Below are positions 35,665 through 48,091 of a stretch of 64,000 nt of DNA, piece after piece. Origin of the DNA: Panagrolaimus kolymaensis. Its lineage: Eukaryota > Nematoda > Chromadorea > Rhabditida > Panagrolaimidae. The DNA is taken from assembly GCA_028622995.1 (NCBI GenBank), contig JAJQJQ010000010.1:3038001-3102000 (forward strand), in the 5' to 3' direction. A program made the translations under genes and the position numbers. The notes beneath the pieces are model-generated. The model had not been told where the DNA came from and made no database searches. It worked only from the letters and a program-made list of their open reading frames with translations. Each line of letters starts with the position of its first letter. The first letter of the stretch is position 1.

Positions 35665-36159
35665 ATTGTCGTGATCTGGTATCTCTTTTTTCCATGGTTT
35701 TTTAATAATTATTATTCTTGCCCACTGTTTATTTTCCTTTAAAATTTGTTTTTATCACACATTTCCGTTTATACATACGAAGTATTTTTTTTTTTACTCT
35801 GCTCTGGGTAGCATTTTTGTATATATTTTTTGTTTGTAAAATAATAATATATTTGTTGGAATTAAGAGAAAAAACATATATATTTTAAATAAATAAAAAT
35901 CATTTACCATATATTTTTCTTCACAAAAGTTTTAATCATAATTTATAAATAACAGAAAAAAGAAAGAAAATAGTTTTTTAAAAATTATACTGACACAATT
36001 GAATATATTATTATACTGGGAAAAATAGGAGGAAAAAATTTTAATAGGAAAGAGACCCATATTTGTTCTGAACTCAAGTGCATAAAGCTAAGACCCATAG
36101 TTTCGTAGTCAAAAAAAGAAAATATCACAGTTAAATAAATTATTAATTAATTTATTTAT
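35665..36159. other. Convergent 3' region between GPCR and PDK-1
   Basis: Both 3' UTRs. Contains AATAAA-like 'taaataaataaaaatc' at about 35886 for the GPCR. Confidence 0.45.
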
Positions 36160-36168
36160 TTATTTATT
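36149..36168. repeat. (TTTA)n tetranucleotide repeat
   Basis: About five copies of TTTA next to the PDK-1 stop codon. On the minus strand it reads (TAAA)n and supplies AATAAA poly(A) signals. Confidence 0.6.
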
Positions 36169-38153
36169 TTTGTTTGTTGAACTTTCACTGTGGCTTTTCG
36201 TCATCGTCTTTGTCGTAGTTGTTTTATCATTCTTTTTATGTGTGCTATTTTTAAAATAACGATCTCGAACTTCTTCCACCGCTGTACACCATGCTTGTGC
36301 ATTCCTAGCTGGATCGAATAAAATATAGGAGCGATTTGGTGTATGAATGAAGAACGATCGAAAGTTTTTAGCTTCGGTAGTTATTTCTTTGTTGAGTGGA
36401 ACTTCGCCCCGAATTTGCATAGCCACCGGATCCACATATATCAGATGTGGGCCTTCAGTGAGAATAAACATTCGACGACGAGCAAATAATCCTTTTTTCT
36501 TATCAACAAATCCTTGTTTGATTATTAGATTATCTTTGGTGAATTTATGAAAAGGATTTTCAGCTCGTTGTTTCGCAAGTTTTAAATCTTTGATTTGTTG
36601 GTCACTCAAAACATTCTGAAAATGGAATACTAGATTTTTTGATAGTCATTAACAATGCTTACAGCTGGTGATGAAACATTCTCCTCAAGTTCGTCAGGTT
36701 CAGGTTCAGCACTTGCTCCAAAACCCATTAATCTTGTTAATGCGTCTTCACCAAGACCAGGTTTAAGAGCTGAGGTAATTTCAGGAAATGTATGATTTTT
36801 CTCCCAATTTTTTGGAAGAAATGGAAGCAACGAAGGTGCACGATAATCTCGAACTTCTTCCCAATTTACCGCTGCAAAATATGGATGATTTTTAACAGCT
36901 TCTGATCCTCCCATGTTTAAGGAGCCTAAACGCTTTGCTGGATCAATAATTAGGAATTTTTGAATGAGATCTTTAGCGGTGGCAGGAAAATCTTCGGGAA
37001 AATCGTATTCCAAATTCATTACTCTTCGCATAATATGGTATTCATTTGAAGCTCGAAATGGAGCATAACCGGTTAACATTTGAAATAATATTGCACCAAC
37101 AGCCCAATAATCTGCTTCATATCCCGCACATTGGGATTGTAACACTTCAGGACTAATATATTGAGCGGTTCCAACAAATGACCCTCGGGATTGGCCTTGA
37201 GATCGGAGAAGGCTAGCTTCCTCAGATTCCATTTGTTCTTGTTCTTTATCGCCGACAATTTTGGCGGAACCAAAATCAGAAACCAAAATATTCCAATTAT
37301 CATTTAATAAAATATTCTCTGGTTTTAAATCTCTATGAACCACTCGACATTTATGAATAAACATTAAAGCCTCAACAATTTCTGTACAATAAAATAATGC
37401 CAAATCATTAGTAAATTTTTTCATATGCTTTAATACATCATATAATTCGCCATTTCGAGCAGCTTTAATAACAAAAACTAAAATTTCATGATTCAAGAAT
37501 TGTTTATTTTTTGAAGTTTAAAATCTTACACAATCGCGCTGGATCTTGAAATGTGCAATGTAAATGAATAATAAAAGGATGTCCACCAAATGCATGGGTA
37601 ATTGATGCCATTACATCCCTTTCACGGAGTACATTAATAAACTGTAAATAGAAGAAAAAAATAGTTGGGGAATATATATATATGAATTTTTTTAGAAATG
37701 ATATACCTTTTTCTCTCTTTGAACACTTTCTTTATTCATTACTTTAATGGCAAACTTATTACCGGTTGAAATTTCATGTGCGAGATAAACCTATAATAAA
37801 ACCTATTCTAAAACTAATTCTGTTTAGTTTAATTAACTCACCGTTGAAAAAGATCCTTCACCAAGAACTCTTAAAAAATAATAATCATTTACTTCTCGAT
37901 TTACAGCAGTTTTAATTATTTCCTTTCTCATTTCTGATACAATATCCTTATGAGTTTTGTTATTTAATACCACTGATGGATCAGCAACAACTGGTGGAGT
38001 TAATACTGCTGTTCTTGATGATGAGCTTGATGAACTTGTAGTTCGTTGTGATTCTTGCTCTTCAGAATCAACCACACTTGTAATCGGCGTGGTACTATCC
38101 GTTGAAACGCTTGATTCGCCGCCATCTTCACGAGGCAACGATCCGCTGCTCAT
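36160..38153 (-). CDS. pdk-1: PDK-1: 3-phosphoinositide-dependent protein kinase
   Basis: Exons 38153-37842, 37790-37707, 37641-37530, 37477-36663 and 36615-36160 make 592 aa. After a Ser-rich N-terminus comes an AGC kinase domain. Its glycine loop is VLGEGSFSTV, the ATP lysine sits in FAIKVMNK (about 120), the catalytic loop is HRDLKPENILL, DFGSAKI is the DFG motif, and the activation loop is GSFVGTAQYISPE with the autophosphorylated Ser of PDK1 (Ser241 in human). The C-terminal PH domain (about 460-570: 'IIKQGFVDKKKGLFARRRMF', 'AWCTAVEEV') binds PIP3. In the insulin/IGF pathway PDK1 phosphorylates AKT and other AGC kinases downstream of the DAF-2 receptor. It lies in tandem with the atgl-1 gene, 949 bases upstream on the same strand. 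Confidence 0.95.
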
Positions 38154-39102
38154 GGCTAGAAAATAACAAAGTTTTATATATTCTCAAATGACAAAATCAT
38201 TTTTCGTAGAGAAAAAAAAATAATTCGCGAATTGGGTGTTTCTTGTTATTCAAAAAAATTTAAGGTGCGTAATGCACTCAAGCACATAAACATCAAACAA
38301 AGAAAAAAGGAAAATAATATCAAGCAAAAATGAATCACTGAAAAATGAGTGCGTTTTGTTGTTTTTATGGACGACGACGACAATCAATTGTGTTCGACCC
38401 TCATTTCTTTTAGTTGCAACAACAACAGATTATTGCAGGTAGATGAGGAGTGTAGAAAAAAAAGACAAGCAATGTTTATATGACAAAAAGCTGTTTTATG
38501 AGAAGGTGAAGAAGAAAAAAGAAGAAATGAGGTCCTATCCACCTTTGATGTTTTGCAATAACAAAAAGAAAGTGATTCTTTTTTCTCTCTCTCGCATACA
38601 CGTCATTATCATTTCTAAGAGCAAAGGTATGTAATTGTTTTCTTCCTTCATTTTTTGATAAACATGTTAGGTATTTATTTTAGTGTTGCATAAAAATAAG
38701 GAGATGATTTTTGTTACATCCTTTTTTTTAAACATTTTTTTCTCAAATTTATTAGTTCATTTTTTTATTTTTTATATACATGACAATCAAAACCAGCAAT
38801 AATAAAAAAGTTAAAGGGAAATTCAATGGTAAAAAGCAACAAAAACAAATGCATGCACAAATTTGTTTTCAAATTACCATAGATTGTTCAACCGTAATAT
38901 AGCCTTACATAAATATATTCTTTAAAAGCAAAACTTTAAGTTTTTAAATAAAAAGTAAAAAAGAAAGGAATGATGATGAATCGGGGATACAATAATTATG
39001 GAAAGGCAAAAATGGATGTACACGTAAAATTAAAAGGCAATATTAATAATCATAATAAACTAGCAATAATTATTATTTATAAGCATATGTGATTCTTGCA
39101 CA
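38154..39102. other. Intergenic between atgl-1 and pdk-1
   Basis: PDK-1 promoter and ATGL-1 3' UTR. 'caacaacaacag' at about 38418 is the only notable motif. A small Lys-rich plus-strand frame at 38443-38634 is not called. Confidence 0.45.
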
Positions 39103-41490
39103 CTAAAATGTATGATCAGTATCAGATTGTTCGGGACCTCCATCATAATCATCACTGGCACAACGCTTTCGACGATTTGTAACAAAAAGCATTTCTCCAC
39201 CTGCATCGGGATCCGAATCAGATGAAAAAATATTATCTGCGTTTGTTGAACTTGCACCATTATTATCGGTTGAACAACTTGCAGGAATTGTATTTGGAAT
39301 TCGTCCTGCCACTGAACGCCTAAGTGCTCCTAATCGTCGATTTGATGATGAAAATGTGGAAGATCTGCCGCGCATAGATGAAGATCGAGTGCTACCGCTA
39401 CTTAAATGTCGAACTGGTGAACAACTTGCATCTCGTTTACTTTAAAATTCTTTATTTATTCATAAAACAAAACACTAAAAAATTTGTGTCTTACGTTGGA
39501 TTTGGTGGAATTGAATTATCTTCTGTTAAGGAAAGACCAGAATCTTCTGCAAAACCGGAAGATGTTGATATCGGAGGATCGGGAAAAATTACACTTTCCA
39601 TTTCTTCATCATTTTCAGGAATTATTGGAGGTGTTGAAGTCGTAATGTGGCTTGGAGATTTATTACAGGCAGTCGAATGACATGTTGAAACTTTTCTTGG
39701 ATTTTCAATATCGAATATTTCGCAAACTTGAGTTCTATTATTTTCGTCTGTATAATAAAAAGCTAAAACAGCATCATGGTCTTGACTGTATTGCACCAAT
39801 TGATTTATGGAGCCTTCTTCATCCACATCAATTGACGCTGTATGTTTAGTTATAATAGCATCTGGGCAAGGCTTGGCTTTAATTAAATCGGGTATCGTAG
39901 ACGACGCAGGTTTCTTTATTTCAGTAAAAGAAAAGTAACATGACAATCTAAAATATAATTTTTATTTAATTTACTTTATTAGGAAAACTAGAAACAAACT
40001 TAGTAAGTGGTCCAGTAGCTTTTTCAATTTCACTAATAACAAATAATACCATTTCTTGGAAACGTCTCAACATTCCATTGAAATAAGGTAAAGAAGCAAT
40101 CCAAGCAAGAATCCTTAAATTTAAAAGATTAATATTTGTTTTTCTCGAATTATAAAAGAAAAAATGGTGAAGTTACAAACCTCCTCAACCCAATTAAAGT
40201 ATATTGGATGGGTATAATAGCGGGAATAATCCAAAAACGATATGTATAACGCACAGCTCTCCATTTCCAAAGATAATTTATAAACCAATTTTCAGCTGCG
40301 GCTGCATCATCAAGAGCTTAAATAAAAAAAAAGTAATTAATATTTTTTGTTTGTTTGAAAAAGGATAAAATAAAGTAAACAAACTTACTTTTTTGCATTA
40401 AAGGAGGAAATAAAATTGTTGTGACGCTTGAATTTATTTTGGGTTCAACCTTATCAAAACATAAATCGCATTCTGAACCCATTCGAGTTCTAGCAAGCAA
40501 TGATCTCGTAGAAGAATTTCTCGTTCTCGTATTGTATCTAGGTAGTGGAAGTGCGCTGGATTGAATTGTGAGACAGCGGGCACATGGAGTCAGTCCTATA
40601 TAAAAAAATGCATTATATATGGAAATAAATAATAAACAAAACTAACCGCTTCTAGTAAGATACCTTAATGCATCTTCAAAACCTTGCCGACACATTCTTG
40701 AACAATTTTCTGGCGTTGGTGGAACCAAACAACCAAACATTCGAAATAAATTTTGTGAAGTAAATCGAATGGAAGTTCCATTCCATTCAAATCCAAATAA
40801 ACTTGCACTGTCAATATCAGGCGGACAAATATCTGATTCGCCACAAAATGGTGAAATAGTAATCGTATTAGCGTCAAAGATAGGTTGATTATCAGTTAAT
40901 CCACCATCCCAATATTGAATACCGAGAAAACTAGGAGGTGTTGTACCACAAAAAAATGGAATAAAACAGCTACACAAAATAGCCTGGAAGTAAATAATTA
41001 AACTTTTAATTAAAATGAAATAACAAACATCAATTAAATCTTTTCTTGTTGGATATTCTGATACAACAACATTTGCTCCATCACTGACTCGGGTTAATGA
41101 AATATAAAGTTTTCCAGTACATAGCTCATGAGCATTTATGGGAAAAGCTTCATCCAACCCTAACTCCGTAAGTTTCATTAGATGAAAATTACTATCCATT
41201 GGTCCAAGTAACTTTTGTCTGGCCTTAAAAACAACTATGCTTAAATTACTCAAAAAATATATTTATAAACCAACTTGGGTCACAATGGCAAGAATAGTGC
41301 TAACTGCTTTCGATATACATACATTACAAACAATTCCAGCAGCTGCAACGGAGCCAGCAGAAGCTCCGTAGATTTTATGTTTAGTTAATTGTGGAGCATA
41401 TTCTTTAATCGCTGCAATTACTCCAGTATGATACATACAAAGGAATCCACATCCAGAAAATGATAAAGTATAATTTTGGTCATCATCCAT
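39103..41490 (-). CDS. atgl-1: ATGL-1: patatin-domain adipose triglyceride lipase
   Basis: Exons 41490-41275, 41223-41029, 40983-40647, 40595-40389, 40316-40181, 40113-40000, 39947-39495 and 39439-39103 make 664 aa. The patatin domain starts [16 protein letters not shown] (oxyanion-hole glycine region), has the nucleophile elbow GASAGS (G-x-S-x-G) and the second dyad residue in [11 protein letters not shown] (D-G-G). This is the PNPLA2/ATGL architecture: the enzyme hydrolyses triacylglycerol at lipid droplets, the first step of fat mobilisation. The second half carries a hydrophobic stretch ([17 protein letters not shown]) typical of lipid-droplet binding, then a long Ser/Asp-rich tail with many Ser/Thr, a likely place for kinase control. 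The 40000 donor (AA|GTTTGT) was chosen because it pairs in frame with a TTTTAG acceptor. Confidence 0.92.
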
Positions 41491-44400
41491 ATTTGTTTTT
41501 TAAAAACTAAAATAATTTAAGAAGGTAAACAAAAATAGTAAATTTTTTAACATCAGTGCTAGCTTTCGCAATCTTTAAAAATAACACGAGGATGAAATGC
41601 TTTTAATGTTCGCGCGCAAAGAATAGACATTATGCCAAAAAAAGAACGATCATGAGATAAATATAATTACGTCTATCAAATCAAAACTTGAGTATAGAAA
41701 AATCAAAAAAAGAAGCCTGTTTTATTTCAGTCTAAAAAAAATGCAGGATGTAATGCTGCCACCACGTGACAAAAGCGTCTACTTTTTGTTTAAAAAAAAC
41801 TGGAAATAATAAGGTAAAATTAATTCATTTCAACATTCTTTTTTAAACTCATTCCTAAATAAAAAATAAAATAAAAAAGTATCGAGAGACGAAGCTATTA
41901 AAGGATGGATTTGGTTTGAAAGGCAGTATTCAAACTTGTAATGGTCATCAAATTTTTTTTTCGCTCTTTTATGAATGAATAATTTGCCGTGCGCACTTTT
42001 TACACCTTAAATGAAGCCTTAGGTTACTAAATTTAAAATCAAATAAAAAAATATCTTAAGGATAAACAAACAAATTAATAGTAAACCCTCACACATTTTT
42101 TTGATCAATTTGAAGAAAATAGCAAGATGCATGTGATCAATTCATCTATCTTTTATAAATGAAAAAACAAAACAAGAAATAATTGGGGCAAAATTAAAAC
42201 ATTTTATTTCCAGCTTCTCTTTTAAACTTAAAAAATTTATATAAATAAATTTTAATGGGGTTGTTTTTAAGTTATAAATATACAAAAATAATTGTCTTTT
42301 CTTATAATGTTTATTTTTTTATAATATATTAAGGAGGAAATAAAAACCATGTGGAATCATTTTTTCTCCATGCTTGATGATAGACATTTCTTTCTTCTTT
42401 TTTGTTTTTGTGAATTGAATTATCAAGTCATGAGGTGTTATTGGGGCTTCAGGTCTTCGTTGAAAAAAATAAAGCGAAATGATGATAACTGTAGTATAGC
42501 AATAAGGAAAAAAAGAAAGAAGAAGTGAACAAATGAACCAAATTAATGACACGCGTGTTGTCTGACGAGATTCAACGACAGTTTTTTTTTCTCTTGATCG
42601 AATGAGGCGATGATCGTATGAGGTGATAGTAATTAAGGCAAATAAAAAAAATAAAAAAAGAGAAATGAGTTTTTAATTTCTTGAAGAAAAATTCTCATAT
42701 TTTTTCATATTATTAATTTTTTTTGACATTCTGGGTGCAAAACCAGTCTTTGACTTCTTCAAAAACTTCATAAAAAGGAAAAAAAGAATTGACTAAATTT
42801 CAAAGATCCTAATAATAAAATAAAGTACTAACACGATACGCTTATTAGCATGTTTATTTATTTATCTTTATTTCATCCATTGTTTGAACATTGATAAAGA
42901 AAAAAGTTGTTCAAAAAATAATTCAAAACAATGTGGGAAGCGAAGCAACCATCCGTCTTGCAAAAAATAGACAAGTGATCAAAAATTAACTTCTTTTTTT
43001 GCAGTCGATTTTTTTTTTCACACGATGAAGAAGAGAAAGAAAGAAGGAAATAGAAAGGAATATTATTTCAATAAAGAAATCATTAAGGGTGGCAAAAACA
43101 ACTTTTTCATTTTGTCAAAAAAAACTATAGAGAATTTAGAGAAGAAAAAAAATTATGGTAAAAAAGTGACCTTTTGACTAAAAATGCTTTTAAAACTATC
43201 AGACGACAAACACGACGACACGCTACTTTATTTGGAGCCGGAAATAATAATGAAAAAGCATTCATTCCAAAGGGAAGGCGTTTGAAGAGAAAAAAATCGA
43301 AAGATATCAGTAGACAAAAGAAAAATGTTAAGAAGAAGGTGTCATCATAAACCACAACTGCTCTTATTTGTTGTTTTTCAAAGTGCTATGAACCAAGGTT
43401 CTGCTGTTAGAACTTTGCACCGAACAAAATAAAATCAACATTTAAAAATATTTTGTTTATCACCAGCAATAAGTGTTCCAAGAAAAATGTGAATCACAAA
43501 GAAAAATACACGCATACATATATTTTTGATAGACACATTATTTAAATATTTTAATAAGCATGGAAAAATGATTTATTTCTTTTCCTTTTCGCTTTTTTTG
43601 CATTTTGAATTTTGATGTCTTATCAGAATTTTCAAAGAAGAGCATTTTTTTATTGGCAGTTTTAAACTTAAACTTGTCCTCTCTCGCTTCCACTCTCTTT
43701 CTTGAGATTTCAATCATCAAAGGCACATAGAAGAATCCATGCATTTTTTTTTTGAGGAATGCATGTTTAAAAAAAAGCCGTAGCAAAAAAAAAGAAAGAA
43801 TCAAATTTAATGCATTTCCTTCCTTGGGAAGAGAAAAAAATCAAGTCTTTGTAAAGAAATATTTTTTCCCTCCACATTTTAAGGATTTTTATTTAATAGA
43901 TCCTTATCATCGAGAAAAAAAAATTTACCGAAAAAAGTGAGCTCTCCTCCTTCGCATTGGATAAAAATGCTCTCATTTTCTTTTTTCCCTCTTCAAGCTC
44001 TCTCGCCTGATTTATGGAAGCCGGTTCGGTGATGCCGAAACTTTTCAACTGGCTTGCTTCTTTTTTTAGTTGGAATGACCCTTTTTTGAAATGGAGCTTT
44101 ATTTTGCGCGCAGCTACCTACTGTGATGATGTTAACGAGCAAGCCCTTTTAAACACGTACGTATTTTACAAGAAAATCCTCGTGTATTTTTTTTTTTGGA
44201 TTTCATTATCCCTCAGCCATTTTGGTTTGAAGGAAAATTTCACTTTCTATCATTATTGTACTTTCATGAAACAGCAGGCGTTTTTCTTATTTTTTTAAAA
44301 TGACTTTGAACGCGGAAATCTAAACTTCTTTTTTTTAACAATCTGCGTGGTTTCACTTTATTCTATTATTTTTTTAATCAATTTCCCTCACTTTTCTTTC

Positions 44401-44588
44401 TCCGAGGCACTTTCATTTTTTCCAATTTATCTTTATCCAACATATTCATATTTTTCAATAAATAATTTTAAGAGATAATTGAATATTTTCACTTTCATTT
44501 TCTTATTTTATTTTTTTTTTATTTTAGTTACATATTTTTCTAATATTTTTGATTTAGAACTACAATCTTGTGCCTCAAGCTTGGAAAC
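41491..44588. other. 3.1 kb gene-free divergent region between atgl-1 and cuticlin
   Basis: A/T-rich with purine-rich blocks (aagaagagaaagaaagaagg at about 43026). Frames at 42319-42552, 43538-43804 and 44014-44298 are homopolymer-driven. An AG at 44556-44557 ('gatttag') may be the leader acceptor of the cuticlin gene. Confidence 0.45.
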
Positions 44589-47259
44589 ATGTTAAGAAGG
44601 CTGTTTTTTGTGACAACAGCGATTTTCTTGGTAACTTTAAAATAATCTACTTTTTAAACTGAGTTTTCTCGATTTTTTTAGTTTCCATTTTCCAACGCAT
44701 TTATCGATAACGGAATTCTTGGGGATCCTTATGTTCAATGTGGAGCAAATGACATTAATGTAAGATTCGATACACGAAATACTTTTCGTGGCATTGTTTT
44801 TGTTGAAGACCATCTTGCTGATCCTGAATGTCGTTCAGCTCCAGTTGATGGAAGCAATGATCAAATTCGAAATGCTTCCCTTTCACTGGGATTTAAAGAC
44901 TGTGGAATTGAAAGGCGTGCTTCAGTAAGTTTGCAAATCAATACTTTATTAATTATTTTAAATGGCTGCTTATTATTATTATTAATATTAAGTGGATTAG
45001 ATTAATGACATCATAATATACAGTTAAAATTTGCAAATTAAATAGAGCGTAGGCTTGTAATTTCAAAGGATCAGTGTCTGCCATAACCACCATTTCCACT
45101 TCCATAACCTCCATTATTGCCATATCCGGTATTACCATAGCCTCCTTGGAATCCACCTTGAACTCCTTGGCCACTTTGGGAGCTTGGGCCTGTATTAGCT
45201 CCATAACCGCCCATTCCACTACCATAGCCACCAAATCCACCGCCGCCTAAAAATAATATAATCTAACTAACCTTTTTGAAATTTACTTACCATAACCTCC
45301 TCCCATACCACCATAACCACCGCCCATATCACCACCGCCATAGCCGCCGCCCATGTCTCCTCCACCGCCGTATCCACCTCCCATATCGCCTCCATATCCG
45401 CCACCACCCATATCTCCTCCACCATAACCGCCTCCCATATCTCCACCGCCATATCCGCCACCACCATAACCACCACCACCCATACCGCCCCAATCTTGAG
45501 CGCAGGCGGTTACAATTACAGCGGAAACCAAAATAAAGCGTTTGCTAAGGCACATGGTGATTATTACTAAAAAAATAAAAGAGTTTTAAAAAATAAAATT
45601 CAGAAAAAAAAGTTAATCAAAAGCGAAATAAAAATAGAATAATTTTGGTTTGTTTTTGGTGTAAGTGTTTTGGCTGTGTTTGGCTTTTATACTGAAAAGC
45701 TTTCATTTCTGTCAGAATGATGCTAGAAGGGGCTTGATTTCAGGAGGGCGGCAATTGAGGATGCACTTCTGCAAACTAGCGGCGGTCAAGAGCTTTCGAA
45801 CGCACGATATCATTTTTTTATAATAGATTTTGCGCACCTTTCTTTCATATAAATTTAATCTCTTTTTTTCTTCTTCTTATCGAGTGGTTTTTGTTGTTGA
45901 TGGTGATGATGATCAGGTATGGGACAAATGTATTAGCTAAAAAGTTTTGTTTCGGTCTGGTGTTCATTTCTCGCTCATCCATACTTTTTCAAGGGGAAGT
46001 TTAAACATAAGCCTCAGAAAAAAAACTCACCCATTCTGTCCGGTTTCATAAAAATCAACAAAGTTAAAAAACCAAATAATAAGCTAAAAACAGAAAATGA
46101 GAAGGAAAAAGCGGTTTTCCGGAAAACTTTTTTTTATTTGTTCTTTCAGAATGATCCAAAAGGTATTTTTATCACAACCACTCTTGTCGTTGCTTTTAAT
46201 GCCGAATATCTAACAAAAATTGATCGAGTTTATGTTATACAATGTTATTATATGGAAATAGAAAATATGCTTGAAAAGCAAATTACAGTAGAGTAAGGAA
46301 TTTAATAGTTAAACAATATTTTTTGCAAGGCAATAATAATTTTATAGTATGCCTCCGCCACCATTGCAAACTCAACAAGTTCCTATGCCAGTTTGTCGAT
46401 ATGAAGTTCTAGATGGAACACCAGAAGGTCCACCAGTATTTTATGCTACCATCGGGCAGATGGTTTATCATAAATGGACTTGTGATGCCCAAACTGAAAA
46501 TCAATTTTGTATGAAAGTTCATAGTTGCACTGTTGATGATGGCAATGGTGACAAGGTTGAACTCCTTAATAGCGAAGGGTAATTTTTTGCACTTCAGATG
46601 GCAAAATTTTAAATCCTATTTTTAGTTGCGCCCATGATAAATATTTGCTTCAAAATCTTGATTATGTAACGGATTTAATGGTTGGAAAAGAGGCTCACGT
46701 ATATAAATACGCTGATAAACAAAGCATGTTTTTTGATTGCCAAATTACTCTTACTATTAAAGAACCTGATCAACAATATTGCGATGTATGAATTAAAAAT
46801 CGATAAATTCTTTTTTACTTTTTTTCTAGAAATTATTTCATCATTCATTTGCGTATACGTGTTTTAGGTTCCAAATTGTCCTGACCCTCCTAGACGTAGG
46901 CGTGCAGAACAGCACAAAGCCTTGACTGAAGGCGCAGCAACTACTATTTCCGATCAAAAAAACATTGCTGTCGTTGAAAAAGAACGACAACCAAATTTGG
47001 GCGTAACTGAACTTCAGGCAGAATACATCATTGGTCCCGAACAAACCCAACAATCTTCGTGGATTAATGAAAATTTTGCATTTGCAGAAGTCAGTTTTTA
47101 TTTACTTTTAATTTTTTTTAAACCGTATGTTTTCTTTTTTAGGAAAATGTATGTATGACTAAAACTGGTATTGGCTCCATTGCTTTTGTAAATTTATTTT
47201 TTATGTCAATATCTGGAATACTTTTTTGGATCGCTTTTTGTACTTTTAAAGCCTCTTAA
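44589..47259 (+). CDS. Cuticlin-like ZP-domain transmembrane protein
   Basis: Exons 44589-44630, 44682-44924, 46150-46292, 46348-46578, 46626-46785, 46868-47089 and 47143-47259 make 385 aa. It has a signal peptide ([14 protein letters not shown]), then a ZP domain starting [14 protein letters not shown] and [14 protein letters not shown], with paired cysteines through [29 protein letters not shown] and CAHDKYLL, typical of nematode cuticlins. After the ZP domain comes a furin-type site (RRRR), then a C-terminal membrane helix ([22 protein letters not shown]). Cuticlins are shed from the epidermis and polymerise in the cuticle, for example in alae. The 1225-base second intron contains a Gly-rich gene on the opposite strand. 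AATAAA is at 47425-47430. Confidence 0.9.
45071..45555 (-). CDS. Secreted Gly/Tyr-rich protein nested in the cuticlin intron
   Basis: Exons 45555-45291 and 45246-45071 make 146 aa. The signal peptide [20 protein letters not shown] is followed by tandem [13 protein letters not shown] repeats (roughly residues 25-90), then a less regular Gly/Asn/Ser/Tyr region ending GGYGRH. No dibasic cleavage site was seen inside. Such Gly/Tyr/Met repeats occur in cuticle, eggshell or antimicrobial-type epidermal proteins. It lies wholly inside intron 2 of the cuticlin gene on the opposite strand and has its own TATA box (45691-45684), so it is probably an independent unit. Confidence 0.8.
45684..45691 (-). 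promoter_or_regulatory. TATA box of the nested Gly-rich gene
   Basis: Minus-strand TATAAAAG in 'cagtataaaagcc', about 130 bases upstream of ATG 45555. Confidence 0.5.
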
Positions 47260-48091
47260 AAAAAATATGTCTTGTTTTTTAAAAGTTTAACTTTAGATAT
47301 TTTTTATTCTAAAGCCAAAACTTTTACAAGCCGCTAACTGTATCTATTGTTTTTTTTATTTTCTATCTATTTTTTTTTAATGTTCATTAAAAATATCTCT
47401 TGTTTAAACTTTGTTTTTCTGTATAATAAAAAAGAAGTTTGAGATAATTAATTTCGTTCCAATGGACATTTGACTTTTTGTTATCTTTCCATATAAAAAA
47501 AAGGACAACTGAATTAGGCGCTTGCTCTCCATCATTTAAAATGCACGTGAATATGGTTCGATTTCATTGCAATCGGAGAAAAGAAAAAAAGGGATGCTCA
47601 TTTGCAATGAAATTATTATTGCAGAGAACTGCACGAGTGGGAGAGCATTGAAAAAAGAAAGAAAGAAGAAGAACCAGCTGTTTCTTAAAAAAGCTGTTCG
47701 TTCGCTTGGTTGATTGTTGTCAACAGATCGTCGTTTATTGGATTTAGATGCATTGTGTGTGTATCAGCGATATTTATAACTTCGCATATATTCTTTGGAA
47801 AAAAATTTTAACTCCTTAAAATTACTTTTTTTATGACAATTTTTTCCCTAAATGCTTTGAATTTTTTTCATTTCATCATTTTTTGATTTTTTCTTTTCCA
47901 AGGAACCCTTTTTTTCTAAATGATTCATTGATAGCAATGAATAGAATTTGACTCTTTTAACGTCGCGGGTATTTTTTCTCATTTTTAAAAAACTTTTATC
48001 GTTAAAAAAAGTTGTTGACTCATTTTTTATAAAATTTTCTCCCTAAATTTATTTTAATTTTTAGAAAGCAATTGGGTAATTATTCGCCATT
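47260..48091. other. Intergenic before the ADP/ATP translocase
   Basis: Cuticlin 3' UTR and translocase promoter. An acceptor 'atttttag' ends at 48064, 28 bases before ATG 48092, and may receive a spliced leader. Confidence 0.45.
47425..47430 (+). terminator. Poly(A) signal of the cuticlin gene
   Basis: AATAAA in 'ctgtataataaaaaag', 166 bases after the stop codon. Confidence 0.5.

Noticed and set aside
44014..44298. Plus-strand frame starting MEAGSVMPKLFNW upstream of the cuticlin
   Set aside because: The first 40 residues look coding-like, but the rest is Phe-rich, no donor joins it in frame to the cuticlin exons, and the cuticlin already has its own signal-peptide exon.
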